A DNA stretch of 64,000 nt, taken from the NCBI RefSeq assembly GCF_009727055.1, contig NC_052357.1, forward strand, positions 14,854,790 through 14,918,789, written 5' to 3'. The position numbers were made by a program, and so were the translations under genes. Below the pieces are notes generated by a model. The model saw nothing but the letters and a program-made list of their open reading frames with translations, was not told the DNA's origin and did no database searches. Of the stretch, positions 43,579-56,668 are shown one piece after another; position 1 is the first letter of the stretch, and each line of letters begins with the position of its first letter. The stretch is from Benincasa hispida (taxonomy: Eukaryota > Streptophyta > Magnoliopsida > Cucurbitales > Cucurbitaceae).

Positions 43579-44868
43579 GTAAACCACCTCTCGACGTGAA
43601 TGCCCCAGCTTCTAAGACTAGAACGCATGTGATAAATATGTGATAAGTCTACAGGGTTTACACATAAACCTCTATTCCTATATGTGCGATGACAACATGA
43701 CATTCACACAAATATGCGACCACATAATATCACTCATATTCCTAGGATGCATGCGATGCAAGTTGACAAACATAGCTTATTTCTAAGTCCGTATCTCTTG
43801 TTTATGCAAGCCTAATCTTGCTCTCTTGAGTCCAGATTCTAACCTAGCTCTCTCGAGACATTAGGTTCTTTCTCTAGATTCTCTCTCGAGTCTCTAAAGG
43901 GGTATTTTGCACAACATAAAACAAGATAGTCGCAAGCAATGAACTTTCTAGGTCATGTTAGCTTAGTTCCTCTCAACCCATTCAACTAGTTTAGCTACTC
44001 ATGTGTATTAGGAGAGTGAATAGATGTAGAATTAATACTTCCATTGTATATATATGGAGATGAAGTACAAATAACAATGCAAGTCTAATAAAGAGCCTGG
44101 AGCAATTTCTTGCCACCAGGCTTTACACTGTTTCTACTCGTACTCTAAAGATGTTCTCGCTCTCGCGAGGGTCAGCCCGCTCCCTGCTCTTACACCCCAA
44201 GGTTCTCTCTCCAGTTTCCCTGGACAATCTCCGGCGCCACCACTCTTCTTTGGCTCCGTCTTAAAATAAAGAAAAGAAAACTATGGACTAGGCGTGAACG
44301 TAATATGTACTGAAAGATGGCTAAACTAATCGACTGTTTAACCCCTTCTATGAAAAAGGCACTCAGTATTTATAGAGCATCCATGGTGAAAGGCGGCGTC
44401 TCTCTCCTAGTTGTACAGATGAACAACTTTAATTCCTGATTGACGTGTCGGATATTTATCGCCGATAAAGCTGAATGTACTTTGTGACCGTTATCGACTG
44501 TCAACTTAATTTGGATTCGACTGTCATCAACTTTCTATCCTATCACTATTAATCGTCCTTTCACCTGGCTGCGCTGATCAAGTTACGGTGATCCTTCTCC
44601 GGCAAATGTGTGTGAGCATAATCAACGCAAAGACTTGTGGTGAAGTTGCGCTCGACCGATGAATTCCTATGATCACAATCTTCGCATTGCGTTAATGCAT
44701 ATTCTGCACAAAAATACAAAAAATCACAGTTCTAATGCGTTGGACGTAAGCAATTGCAATATAATAGAATCTATGCTTAATGGACACAATTTAACATAAT
44801 TTATCAACGCAATCTAACATTGTTTAAGAACTTAGCACTATGATAACGTGCATTTCTGCCCATTATCA
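43579..44868 (-). repeat. LTR family III, minus strand, truncated
   Basis: On the minus strand it begins TGATAATGGGCAGAAATGCA and is collinear with 52680-53830. A TATTTATA (TATA box, minus) lies near 44367. The terminal arms TGATAATG/CGTTATCA form a hairpin with one G-T pair. The U5 end is missing. Confidence 0.7.
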
Positions 44869-46020
44869 ATCACTTCTACCTGGAAAACAAGATCGAGAGG
44901 GAAGTTTTCCACTCCATTCCTCCCACACGTCGGCAAGCAAATCTTCTCCAATCGGGATCCGTGTCAAGACATTGACACTCTTTCTGTATTTGTTATCATT
45001 TTCTATTCATCTACTGTGTTCATTTCTAATCTTCATTCATTATCTGTAACAAACGCTTATCTTTAGATTTCAATGTCATTTTCCCATTCATCATCATATC
45101 TTTGTTTTTTTCCATACATTCATCAACAATTTTTTTCATCATGTAACTAATCCCCCAGGGTAAAGGGGACGGATTAAGCGTGTAAGTTAATCCTTGTTGA
45201 AGAAATCGACTAAGTTTATCTAACGCATGCTCGACAGTATCTTCACCTGTGAGAGCAAAAGTGAAGATGTTATTCCGCCTCTCGAAAGAAGGTTGGAAGA
45301 ATGCATAACTAAAGTGTGAAGTATTTCCAGAGATGGAAACAACCTTGTGTTCACCACGTTCATCCCTGTTTCACCATAGACATATGGGAACGTGGCCGAT
45401 CACTGAAAGGTATAAGCCAAGGGAAAGCGAAACCTTAGTTACGTCCTCAACAAGATTGACGAACTTGCGATGTCCTTTCCCTCAACCCATTCTCTTTCTG
45501 ACTCATTTCACAAGACTTGCCACTGCATTCATCAGATACTTTTGCACATCTTCACAGCCAGTCCTCAACTTGTACATTTAATTGTTTATTCATTTATTTG
45601 TTACCGCATTTTACTTTATTACTGCACTTTATTTATCACCACATTTATTACCGCACTTTATTTTTCAGCGCATTTTACTTTATCGCACTTTATTTATCAT
45701 CGCACTTTACTTTATTATCGCATTTTACTGATTACCACATTTTACTTTTCTCAATAGATTCATTATTCTTTTGTTTTACTAGTCGCATATACCACATCAA
45801 TATCGCATTAATCACACAATCCTCGTGTTCGACCTCAGATCACTCTGAGAAACTTGCATTGGAATTATACTTGGTTCCAGCGCAAGAAAACTTGTGACAC
45901 GTGCTTACTACATGAGCGTATACTACGAAAGCATCTAAGCATCACCTCATACATCATTTAGAACGTAGTATCACATATTTTTATTATCATAAAGTGCATA
46001 CGTCATCAGCGATCTTAATA
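44869..46020 (+). repeat. LTR family II, 5'-truncated
   Basis: It starts mid-LTR at ATCACTTCTACCTGG, equivalent to about 48162 of the full copy, and is collinear with it to about GATCTTAATA. U5 hairpins are present (H2 at 45853-45886, loop TTATACTTGG). U3 is lost at the joint with family III. Confidence 0.65.
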
Positions 46021-47459
46021 AGTAGTTGACAACAAGACGATCATCATCGATAAACAACTTTCTCATCATTACAAGTTTTTGTCTTGACACGGATCCCGAT
46101 CGGAGACAATTTGCTTGCCGGCGTGTGGGAGGAATGGAGTGGAGAACTTCCCTCTCGAGCTTGTTTTCCAAGTAGAAGTGATCTTTTGCACAGAGCTTCT
46201 TCTTTGGGAATGTGAATGAATTGCTTGCTCCAAAGACACACCTTTCGATCTCGTCTCGTCTTTCTCCCCGAATTTTCTCTAAGTTGTCTCTTCAGACCAG
46301 CCTCCTTTCTTTGAATTTGATGTAGCTATTTATAGACCTTGGCACCTTCTGCATCAATGGTCCTTGTATTCTTCTTTACATACTTACAATTTTATGTTGC
46401 GATCATTAAAATTCTTTGTGTATTTAGATAAATTTTATACAACTGAGTAATCATTCTTTCCATATGTGTAGCCTCTTTACTTTTATCATCCTTTGTCAAT
46501 TTATTGCAGTAATTCTTTTCTTTTATTTTGCGTTGTTATTTGTGCTGCTATGATGAGTATAATGTGTAACCTTAGCGAAATTTCTTTGTACATTGCAATT
46601 TCTACCTAACAGTTAGACAATTCATCGCAATAGCTCTACTTTACCTTCTCTATTACAAGACTCTGCCCAAACCTTCTTTTCAAAATTTTGGCTAAATGTT
46701 TTGTCTTTTCTATCCAAAACAACACATGAGTACCTTGCACATCTCTAAATTTGGGGGTGGGGAAGGTCTGAGCAAATGCGATCAAGCGGATGCAATCATA
46801 TCAGGCAAATGCGATCATCTTCAAAAAAAAAAAGAAAGAAAAAAAACTCCGCTATCAGTGCAAGGGAAAATCCCAACCTGATAAGAGTTTAGTCATACAA
46901 GGAACCTGCTCATAGTTGGATGTTCGCATGACACCCGTGGGAGCGAGCCAAAATGAAGGTAGGTTACCAGGATCGATGCAATACAAAAAAGGAGAGAAAA
47001 TAAGAATAAAAGAGACAACTCCACTGACTAGCAAAAGTAAAACTTGGCTAAGGATCAAGAGTTGAAGTTGAGCTTGGTACACAACCGAAGTTGGATGCTC
47101 GCATGACACTCGTGGGAGCAAGCCAAAACGAAGGGTGTAACCATGATCAATGTTCTCTATAGGATGACACAAACCAAGCCACTGCATAAAAGGCGCACTT
47201 CGTTGTTATCACAAGAATAGGTAAAACATTCTTTTCAAAACGAGAAGAGAACTTTGGGCAGTGGTTTGTCTTAGATAAGAATAAAGTAGAGCATGTTGAA
47301 GAAATGTCAGAGGATAGAAGGAAATTGTAGGTTTGAGAAATTATGTAAAGGTGGAGCATTCGGAGTAGCCGGTCGACCCAAAGTTAGGATAGGGTTTAAG
47401 CTGAATTGCCTTAGTCGAGGATATGCTTGAGAACAAGCATATATCTAAATTTGGGGATG
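46021..47459 (+). mobile_element. Internal region of a family II element, with an inverted LTR piece
   Basis: No gag was found. From about 46076 to 46362 the sequence is an inverted middle piece of LTR II, with a TATTTATA box near 46331. The remainder matches the 3' internal regions of elements D and E: TCTAAATTTGGGGGTGGGG near 46745, duplicated hairpin boxes at 46916-46951 and 47091-47126, terminal hairpin at 47421-47442, then the AAATTTGGGGATG tract. Confidence 0.65.
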
Positions 47460-49295
47460 TGATAACTGGTAGAAATACAAGTTATTTATACTATTTTATT
47501 TAGATTATGCGAAAAAAAGAAGGAAAAGTTGCATCGACCGTATAGAAATTGGCTTAGAAACGCGAAAATTTTAAAGTGTCGTAAGCACACCCGCTAACCC
47601 CATTGTGATAGCAAAATAGAATGTCCAAGTCTTTGTTTTGCAGGAAACATGTCACCGCATGCGAAATCGCTCGAGAACAAAAATGAACAATGCATTCACA
47701 CTGCATGCGGTGGCCAAAGAACAATCCAATTGCAGCGCATGCGACAATCGATCATGGACGCAAACGATCAACGCATTTGCACCATATGCAGTAATCGATA
47801 AAAAGATCAACGCAAGTGCACCGCATGCTGCAATCGATCGTAGATGTAAAGAGCGACGCATTCGCAAGGACTTCTGACATTGTACAGCTTTTCTGTTGTA
47901 CGATTCTGAAAAATTGAATGTAGAGCAGAGCGGACATTTCCACCAAGCCATGGCCGAAAAAATCAACTTTTCAGAGCGGGACCACTGATGTAGAAGGTGC
48001 CAAGGTCTATAAATAGCTACATCAACTTCAAAGAAAGAAGGCTGGTCTGAAGAGATAACTTAGAGATAATCTGAGGAGAAAGACGAGACAAGACCGAAAG
48101 GTAAGTCTCTAGAGCAAGCAATTCATTCCCATTCCCGAAGAAGAAGCTCTGTGTAAAAGATCACTTCTACCTGGGAAACAAGCCCAAGAGGGAAGTTCTC
48201 CACTCCATTCCTCCCCCACGCTGGCAAGCAAATCATCTCCGATCGGGATCCGTGACAAGCTATTGACACTCTTTTTGTATTTGTTCTCATTTTCTATTCA
48301 TCTACTGTGTTCCTTTCTAATCTTCATTCATTATCTGTAACAAACCCTTATCTTTAGATTTCAATGTCATTATCGTATTCATCATCATATCTCTATTCTT
48401 CTCCATACATTCATCAACCATTTTCTTCATCATGTGTAGCTTATTCCCCAGGGTAAAGGGGAAGGATTAAGCTAGTAAGTTAATCCTTGTTGAAGAAATC
48501 GGCTAAGTTTAGCTAACGCATGCTCACGGCATCTTCACCTGTGAGAGCAGAAGTGAAGATGTTATTTCGCCTCTCGAAAGAAGTATGGAAGAATGCATTA
48601 ACTAAAGTGAGAAGTATTTCTAGAGATGGAAACAACCTTGTGTTTACCACATTCATCCCTGTTTCACCATAGACATATGGGAACGCGACCGATCGCTGAA
48701 AGGTGTAAGCCAAGGGAAAGTGGAACCTTAGTTACGCCCTCAACAAGACTGACGAACTTGCGATATCCTTTCCCTCAACCCATTCTCTTTCTGATTCATT
48801 TCACAAGACTTGCCACCGCATTCATTAGATACTTTTGCACATCTTCACAGCCAGTCCTCAACTTGTATATTTAATTGTTATTCATTTATTTGTTACCGCA
48901 TTTTACTTTATTACCGCACTTTATTTATCACCGCATTTTATTACTGCACTTTATTTATCACCGCATTTTACTTTATCGCACTTTACTTTACTATCACAAT
49001 TTACTGATTATCGCATTTTACTCTTCTCAACCAATTCATTATTCTTTTGTTTTACTGGTCGCATATACCACATCAGTATCGCATTAATCACACAATCCCC
49101 ATGTTCGGCCTCAGATCACTCTGAGAAACTTGCGTTGGGATTATACTTGGTTCCAACGCAAGAAAACTTGTGACACGTGCTTACTACACGAGTGCATACT
49201 CAAAAGCATCTAAGCATCACCGCATACATCATTTAGAACGTAGTATCACATATTTTCAATATAGCAAAGCACATATGTTGTCAGCGATCATAACA
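47460..49295 (+). repeat. LTR family II, full length 3' LTR
   Basis: It starts TGATAACTGGTAGAAATAC after the polypurine tract. TATAAATA is near 48010. Repeats of CCGCATTTTACTTTATTA lie at about 48895-49020. U5 hairpins are H1 at 49110-49125 and H2 at 49129-49162. The end at GATCATAACA is inferred from the family I pattern (CAACA then AGTTTA). Confidence 0.7.
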
Positions 49296-49551
49296 AGTCA
49301 TTGACCAAGATGATCATTGACAATACAATTTTCCCATTACACCTGGAAACAAGTAAAGTCTTTTTTAAGGTTAAACTTGCGGTCCCTAAATTTTATAAAT
49401 ATTTTAAGAAGAGACCGGGATAGGAATTAAGTGGTACATAATATTTGAATAAGGCACCTCGAGAAATCGAGGAAAGAAAAAGGCGGCAGACTTTCTAGAG
49501 AAAATCTTTAGTTTATGCTTGAGAACAAGCATTGTTTTAAATTTGGGGGTA
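49296..49551 (+). mobile_element. 3' end of a family III element
   Basis: No gene. It ends with the hairpin TGCTTG-AGAA-CAAGCA (49516-49531) and the tract AAATTTGGGGGTA before the LTR. Everything upstream of this in the family III element is missing. Confidence 0.6.
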
Positions 49552-51208
49552 TGATAACGGGCAAAAATGCATGATATTACAACATTAAGATATAAAACAA
49601 TGTGGGAATGCGACAGTTAAAACATGCAAAATCATGTCCAAAAGCATTAAGTTGAGAACATTGTGATCACATGTGCCCATTGCATTAAAATAGCTAAATT
49701 ACGTATTTTGTGCAGGAAAATGCGTTGATGCAAGGCAGAATTGCGATCCAAGGAATTTAGCGTTCGAGCGCATTAGAAGATTGTGATCGCAAAGCTATGC
49801 GATCGTATGCGTTCGCGAAAATCTGCTCAAGTAGGTGGCCACATAAAGCCAGTGCATCAAGGTGAAAGCTTAATAAATTATGATGGGACAGAAAGCTGAC
49901 GACGGTCGAATCCAAATTTAGTTGACAAGCTGTTAACGATACACTGTAGCAAGTACAATTAACTTTTCGGTGACCATTAATCGGGCGTCAGATAGAGATT
50001 TAATGACATCTCATCACTGCAATCATTTGAGAGAAAAGCTCTTCACCCTGAAGCTCTATAAATACTGAAGGCCACCATCGATAAAGGAGCTTAGCCATAT
50101 AGAGAGTTCGCCATACAGAAGATAGTTAGCCATTGTTCATAGTTTTCATATATCTAGAAGGCAGAGGCCAATGAAGGGAGAAGAGGCCGAAAGATCGTCC
50201 TGGTTAGCTCGGAAGAGTGTTGGGAAGTGTTGAGAATAGAGAAAGGTCGACTCTTGCGGAAGCAAGAACAATCTTTTGGGCATAGTAGAGAAAAACCCAG
50301 TATAAAAGCCTTGGGCAACAAGACATTGCTACTAGGCTCTCTAACTCTATTTTCCATTATCATTCTGTACTCTAATCTTATTTATAAATGGAATTTGCAT
50401 CTCTACATCTGTTCACTCTCTTTACATTAGGCATGAGTAACTAAACTGTTGAATGGTTTGAGAAGCACTTAGCTAGCAGAACCTGAGATCTTCATTTTAT
50501 GCGATCATCTTGTATGATGTATGCATCATTTGTCCTTTAGAGATGCTCAGGAGGGTGGTCTAAGGATAATATCTAGGCTTAGGAGAGCCAGATCAGAATC
50601 TATCCTTGGGAGAGTCAGATTAGAATGGCATAAGCAAGAGATAGAGACTTAGGAATAAGATCTGTTTGCTATTAACGCATCACATGTACCCTAGAGATAG
50701 GATATAATAGTATGGGTCACCTTGTATGTGTGTGCATCATTCATCATCGCATAGACAAGAAGTAGAGACTTAGGAATAAGTGTTATTGACATCATTGCAT
50801 ACATCGCATGCATCCTAGAAATAGGAGCTATGGCATCTGCATTGGAAGATGAGCTGCTGTTGTGTGTTAGCTTGAATGCAATCTCATGAAGCGCTAGCTA
50901 AATCCCTTCTCAACTCGTTCCCCACATACTCATTGTAACTTTCGCTGTATTAACTCTTTTCTCAATTTCGCCGCATAGAACTTATACCATAAACAAACAT
51001 ACCAACCAACTCATTGTTTTATTCGTCACCATAAAGAAATCTGAAATCACCATCGCATACTGTCTTCATAGTCCTTGTGTTCGACCTTGGGCTTACCAGG
51101 CAACCTAGTAGGATTTATACTTGGATCTTACTAGGAAAACTTGTATGCACAATGCATACACCACCATCGTATTATACACCATTAATTCATCATATTCACA
51201 ACACATCA
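49552..51208 (+). repeat. LTR family III, 3' LTR
   Basis: It starts TGATAACGGGCAAAAATGCA. A TATAAATA box lies near 50058. U5 has H1 at 51085-51100 and H2 at 51104-51135, with loop TTATACTTGG. The end near CACATCA is approximate. Confidence 0.7.
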
Positions 51209-52290
51209 GGATCTCACCCTCTCATTGGCCTGAGAGGGACTCGGTTTTGTTGATTGGATCATAGAACAATTGTTCATTAAGAGATCAGTGGGGACTTAAG
51301 GAACAAGAGGTAATTTCGAGGGTAAAATAGAGATTTGACCTTACTCAGCCGTTATTACGAACAACCTGTGAAGGGTTGACTTACTAATCATGGTTATATC
51401 GAGTGGACATAATATATCTACAGTGAGGGGAGTTCAACTATGGGCTTTAGTTGAGTGACCCATTAGTTAACGAATAGGGGTTAGATCGGTCTAATGAGTT
51501 TAGCTGATTAATCTCGGATCGTTGGAGCCCATGATTTGTAGGTCTATAAGGTCCCCCTACTAGCTTAGAAATGGATTAGCTCTAGAATAGCGTGATAAGT
51601 TAATTTGAAACGTTCAAATTAAAATCAAACAGAATTGGTGAATATATATTTAAATACGATTTAAATATATGAAGATGGATTTGTGTAAAAATTAATTTAA
51701 TATTGATATTAAATTAATTAGAATAATTGTTTAAATAATTATTTATTAATTTTATTAGAAAATTAGTTTATGAAATTAATTTGTAAAATTAATAAATTTT
51801 GATTTTAGAAATAAAATATGTTTTTAAAGTCAATTTTGGATTTTGGAAATAGAAAATTGCACAAAATGAAAAATTAGATTTTCCACCTTCATCTTCAACT
51901 TGCTCACTAGGAACCCACCACCTTCAAGCTTCAATAACTCCAAGCATGAGCTGCATCCCATGCAGCAAATCTCTTTGCACGATAGTCTGTAATATATTGA
52001 AGAGATTGGAATGAAGTTGAGGTGAATGAACTGATAGGATTTTAGCTGAAAATTCTTGAAGAAGAAGGTGTCCTTCATTAGGTTGGTTCAGTGAACATTC
52101 TCTCAATTCCCTTTCATTCCAACTTATTTTAAGTCCCACAGCTTAATCTAGAGCACCAAGAGAATAGTAGGGAAGATCTTGTGGTGATCTACACAAGGAT
52201 TTGGAGGATTTTGCAGCTAGAAATCAAGATTTCAATGGTTCTTCAAAGGTATGTCTTGAAACCCATTAAATTCTGTTTTAGCATATTTTC
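51209..52290 (+). repeat. Copia LTR, plus strand, 5'-truncated, left part
   Basis: It shares words with the copia LTR at 61200-61990 in inverted form (AATCTCGGATCGTTGGAGCC, TTGTTCATTAGAGGATCAGTG-like). It is AT-rich with no gene. A solo LTR of family III interrupts it at 52291. Confidence 0.6.
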
Positions 52291-53830
52291 TGGTGCTTAA
52301 TTTTATTGAATGTGGAAAATAGATGATATGCGTGGGTGGAAATGTGTTATGCACTCAAGTTTCCTTAGCAGAATTCAAATGTAAATTCCCCTGAGTTTCC
52401 TAGTAAGTCTAAGGTCGAACACAGGGACTTGTAAAAATAGTTGCGTTGATGATTTTTGTGAAAACTTGCGGTAATCGGTAACAAATAAAATGATGTTGAG
52501 GTTGTTGTTTACGATGATAAAGAAATAAACAAATGCGGTGAAGTTCGAAAAGAGTTGATAAACGGGCAATGTGATGAGTATGCGGTGAACGGGTTGAGAA
52601 AGGTTTTAGCTAACATTTCCTAAGATGATGACATGTTATGCAATCATGCTACACACACGAATATTGATGAACGCATCGTTCAACGCAGAACACCAACACT
52701 CCTATTTCTAGGATGCATGCGACGTGCGTGCATAAGTGCCACAATTGACCACATACAATCATACCTATTATCACCTAGGGTACATGCATTGAATGAATAA
52801 CAATGCCCTTGCTCATGCAATTCTATTCTAACTCTCTCAAGCCTAGATGCTAATCCGACTTCTCTTAATTCTGCCTCGAACTATTCTCTCATCAAGTATA
52901 GCTAAAGGGTGAATGAGGTCATACATGCGACAAGGGAATAACAATACTCTTGTTCATGTGATTCTGTTCTGACTCTTTCGAGTCTAGACGCTAATCTGAC
53001 TTCTCTTAATTCTACCTCTATGCTACTCTTTCAAGTATAGCTACAGGATGAATGAGGTCATACATGAGACAAAGTGATCGCACAAAATGTACATCTTAGG
53101 TCGTGCTAGCTAAGTTCTTCTCAACCCATTCGACTGGTTTAGCTACTCATGCATACTAAGAGAGTGAAGAGATGTAGAAATAAAACTTCCATTGTTTAAA
53201 TATAAGTATGAAGTACAAGACAATAATGCAAGACAGAATAAAGAGCCTGGTAGCAATCTCTTGCTTCTAGGCTTTTACACTGTTTCCACTCTGGTTCAAA
53301 AGATAGTTTTGCTCTCATAAGATTCGGCCCGCTCTCCGCTCTTACACCTCAAGGGTCTCTCCCGAGTTGCCCTGAGCAATCGTTGGCGTTTTTCCTCTTT
53401 GCTTACTCCACCTTAAAAAATAAATAAAAGAAAACTATGGACAAGGCGTAAATTAATATGTGCTAAAAGATGGCTGAACCCCTTCTCTAAAGAATGCACG
53501 CGGTATTTATAGGGCATCAAAGGTGAAGGGCAGCTTCTCTCTCCTGATTGATGGGATAGTTTTAATTCCTGATTGATGCACCGGATAGTTGTCACCGATA
53601 AAGTTGGATGCACTCAACCAATGAATTCCTACTATCGCACTCTTTGCATTGCGTTAATGCATATTCTGCACAAAAAATAAAAAAATCACAGTTCTCGTGC
53701 GTTGGACACATGCGACCGCAATCTAATAGAATTTATGCTTAATGGACACAATTTAGCATATTTTATCAATGTAATCCAACATTGTTTACGAACTTGAAAC
53801 TATGATAACGTGCATTTTTGCCCGTTATCA
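52291..53830 (-). repeat. Solo LTR, family III, with target duplication TTTTC
   Basis: On the minus strand it runs from TGATAACGGGCAAAAATGCA to AATTAAGCACCA. TTTTC stands at 52286-52290 and 53831-53835. 1,540 bp. The arms TGATAACG/CGTTATCA are perfect. TATA box (minus) near 53504. It splits a copia LTR. Confidence 0.88.
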
Positions 53831-53835
53831 TTTTC

Positions 53836-53911
53836 TTTTTTGCCAAAATTAATCAAGTAGAGTGCTTATGGATCCTGATGTCTTCCGCTGCATGCTGGTA
53901 CCTCTCCAACA
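53836..53911 (+). repeat. Copia LTR, right part
   Basis: GGATCCTGATGTCTTCCGCT and CTCTCCAACA are the U5 end style of plant copia LTRs. It resumes the LTR interrupted at 52291. No primer site follows. Confidence 0.5.
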
Positions 53912-54913
53912 TCATGTTCATTAGCAGGTGGCAATCAAGAGTTTTTTTATCCATTTACAACATTTTATTTCTTTACTAAACTCTATATTACAGTTTTACT
54001 TTTCATCTCTCATACATGAATTTTATGGCCTTATCTAGTTGCATTGCTTCTTCTTCTTTTTCTCTCTCTTAAGCATATGGAGTCCACGATAACCTCTACC
54101 TCTAACCTGGCAGTCTAAGTTCTCAGAAAGAGAAATAAGTTGAATCATTATGTAAATACAGTTCTGTTGAGTGAAGATTATTGTTTGAATATTGTTGGAA
54201 GTGCATTTCTTTGAAGAGGTGCAGCTATAGTAGTTGTTTATGGTTAAGTTCATTTCTTTCGTTATTTATAAATTGCTTATATTAACGAAACTTATATTTG
54301 TTTGTTATACACTCTCATATGACATCACTAACATGAGTACAGGGAGGTTCTGGATAGAGAGCATAACAAATTCATCCACAGAATAGAGAAAAGAATAGTA
54401 AGTTTTGCATTCATTCCTTTTGGTAATTTTGCATAAATATAGTTTCCATACTTCATATAATTTCTTTTAGTATGATTTATTTATTTTTAAATTATTCTTG
54501 ATTTTATATATTTAAACAACCATGTCTTCTTTGCAGATTTTTTGGGATAGTAGTGACACTCTAAAGTAGATAACCAGCTCTCTCCATCTTTAGTTAATTT
54601 TTTGTATTTGTTGAAAGGTAAGTTGTATATACAAAAGAAACTAAGATTTTATTTTGGGAATTTTTTATACATAACCAGCCAACTACTGCTTTGTAAGTAT
54701 AAATTTTGTTATTCTCTTTGGGAGCTAACTATTATTTGTACTTTGTGAGTAAGACTTAGATTTAAATTTTTGTGTTTGTTGAGATCTTAATATATAAAAG
54801 CAATTCTTGTTTGTGGATAAATGATTATAATGTCGTTTTTAACTTTTTGGCTGACATTAAAAATGGATTCGACAACGAAATTTAAGAAACAGACAACAAT
54901 TGAAAAGAAACGG
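53912..54913. other. AT-rich sequence without recognised feature
   Basis: I see no gene, LTR end or structured repeat that I can support. It is T-rich on the plus strand, with short stop-rich frames. Confidence 0.5.
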
Positions 54914-55196
54914 ACACAGATTCTAGGCTTCAATGTTGGTTTAAAACCGATGTTAAAGGGCTTTAATGTCGGTTGACAATCGACATTAGAGATAATGTTA
55001 TAAAAGGTCTTTACTTTCGGTTGTCTTCAATGTCAATTTTAAACCGACATTGAAGAGGGTAGTTTAAAATCGACATTGAAGACAATTGACATTAAAGACC
55101 TTTTATAACACTATCTTTAATGTCGATTGTCAACCGACATTAAAGCCTTTTAATGTGGGTTTTAAACTGACATTAAAGCCCAGAATTCTTGTAGTG
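54914..55196. mobile_element. Long-palindrome MITE with CACTA-like end
   Basis: The right end on the minus strand reads CACTACAAGAATTCTGGG, the typical terminus of plant CACTA-type elements. The two halves are near-perfect inverted copies of each other: CTTTAATGTCGGTTGACAAT on the left matches the inverted right arm, as does GTTATAAAAGGTCTTTA. The left terminus is eroded (CACAGATTCTAGGC). No coding capacity. It folds into one hairpin of about 120 bp per arm. Confidence 0.7.
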
Positions 55197-55264
55197 GTTG
55201 TCACATACTATTGGGGAGACCATGGCAATATGACACTCGAACCTTGCACAAGGGGAGAGAAAAT

Positions 55265-56668
55265 ACTTATGAATTCCATTTGATGGGCAAGAAAGTGGTG
55301 TTACTCGCATTGAAAAAAAAAAACGAGTAAATTCAAAGAAGGAAGGTGACAATCATCTATTCACCACAATAAGTGGGAAAAAAGCTTATGAAGGAAATGG
55401 AGGCCGGTGTGTTAGGCTTGTTGTTGCTGAAAAGTCCAATGACATGCAAGATGGTGAAATCCATTTTGAGAAACAAAAATTATTTGATGAGGTCCCACAA
55501 TTGAAAGAAGAATATAAGGGGACCACCACTATGAAACATTTAACATCACATTGATTTAATTCTGGAAGCGACATTACCACATTTGCCTCACTAAAAGATG
55601 AGTCTCAAGGAGTATGAAATCGTTCAACAACATATTGAGGATTTGCTAAAAAAAAGGGGCATATTCAACTGAGTATGAGCCTGTGTGGAATGCCAACCCT
55701 TCTTACTCTTAAAAGAGATGGTAGCTGAAGGATCTGCGTAGATAGTAGAGCCATCAATTGAATCACTGTGAAATACCGCTTTTCAATCCCTCGAATAAGT
55801 GATCTACTTGATCAACTTAAAGGAGCATTGATCTTTCTAAAGTAGACTTAAAGAGTGCATACCACTAAATACGTATAAGACGGGAAAATGAGAGGAAAAC
55901 GGCCTTCAAGACTAATGAATGATTCTTTGAATGGCTAGTTATGCCATTTGGATTATCAAATGCTTCAAGCACCTTCATGAGACTTATGAATCAAGTACTT
56001 CATCCTTTCCTCAACAAATTTATCATTGTGTATTTTCATGATATTTTGGTATATAGAGGGAACTTTGAGGAGCATTTACAGCACCTTCAAAGCTTATTTC
56101 AAGCCTTGACAGCAAAGAAGTTATACATAAATCACAAGAAATATCTTTTTCTTGTGAAGGAGATTGCATTCCTTCGCTTTCTAATTGGCCAAAATCAAAT
56201 CAAAGTTGATACAAAGAAGATTGAAGCAATCACTCGTTGACGTACTCCATCAATAGTGAAAGTCATCCAAGCTTTCCTTGGCTTGGCATCATTTTATAGG
56301 AAGTTTATTAAAGACGTCAACTTGTTGACAACACCAATAACTGATTGTTTGAAGAAAGGAAGTTTTATATTGGGTGAAAAGAAAAAAACCAGCTTCAATG
56401 GTATTAAAAAAAAAAAAAAAAACTAAGCACCAGCCCAATTTTGAAGTTTCCAGATTTTTCAGCTCCATTCGAAGTAGCAGTTGACGCATGTGGTATGGGT
56501 ATTGGTGGTGTCTGGTCTCAGCAAGGCCATCCAATAGAATATTTAAGTGAGAAGCTCAGAACCTCGAGGCAAATGTGGAGTACTTATGAACGAGAGTTAT
56601 ATGCTCTTGTTCGAGCATTAAAACAGTGGGAGCATTACTTACTATATAAGGATTTCCTTTTGTTGTAA
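55265..56668 (+). pseudogene. pol: Ty3/gypsy RT and RNase H, decayed
   Basis: It opens with a poorly preserved stretch (about 55265-55560), then KGHIQLSMSLCGMP, the RICVDSRAIN motif and YRFSIPRISDLLDQLKGA of RT. These are followed by [20 protein letters not shown] and the catalytic box, which reads YFHDILVY instead of YFDDI. The RT connection (AFLGLASFYRKF) and the RNase H start (FEVAVDACGMGIGGV, YEREL YALVRALK) follow. Stops near 55553, 55617, 55725 and 56238, a poly-A insertion near 56404 and frameshifts break it. No integrase or LTR is left. The style fits a Reina-like chromovirus, but without a chromodomain the clade is not certain. Confidence 0.75.

Noticed and set aside
47638..47877. 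Small repetitive alanine/isoleucine protein (ITINAFAPHA-like)
   Set aside because: Located in U3 of LTR family II and produced by repeated GCATGCGRCAATCGA-type words.
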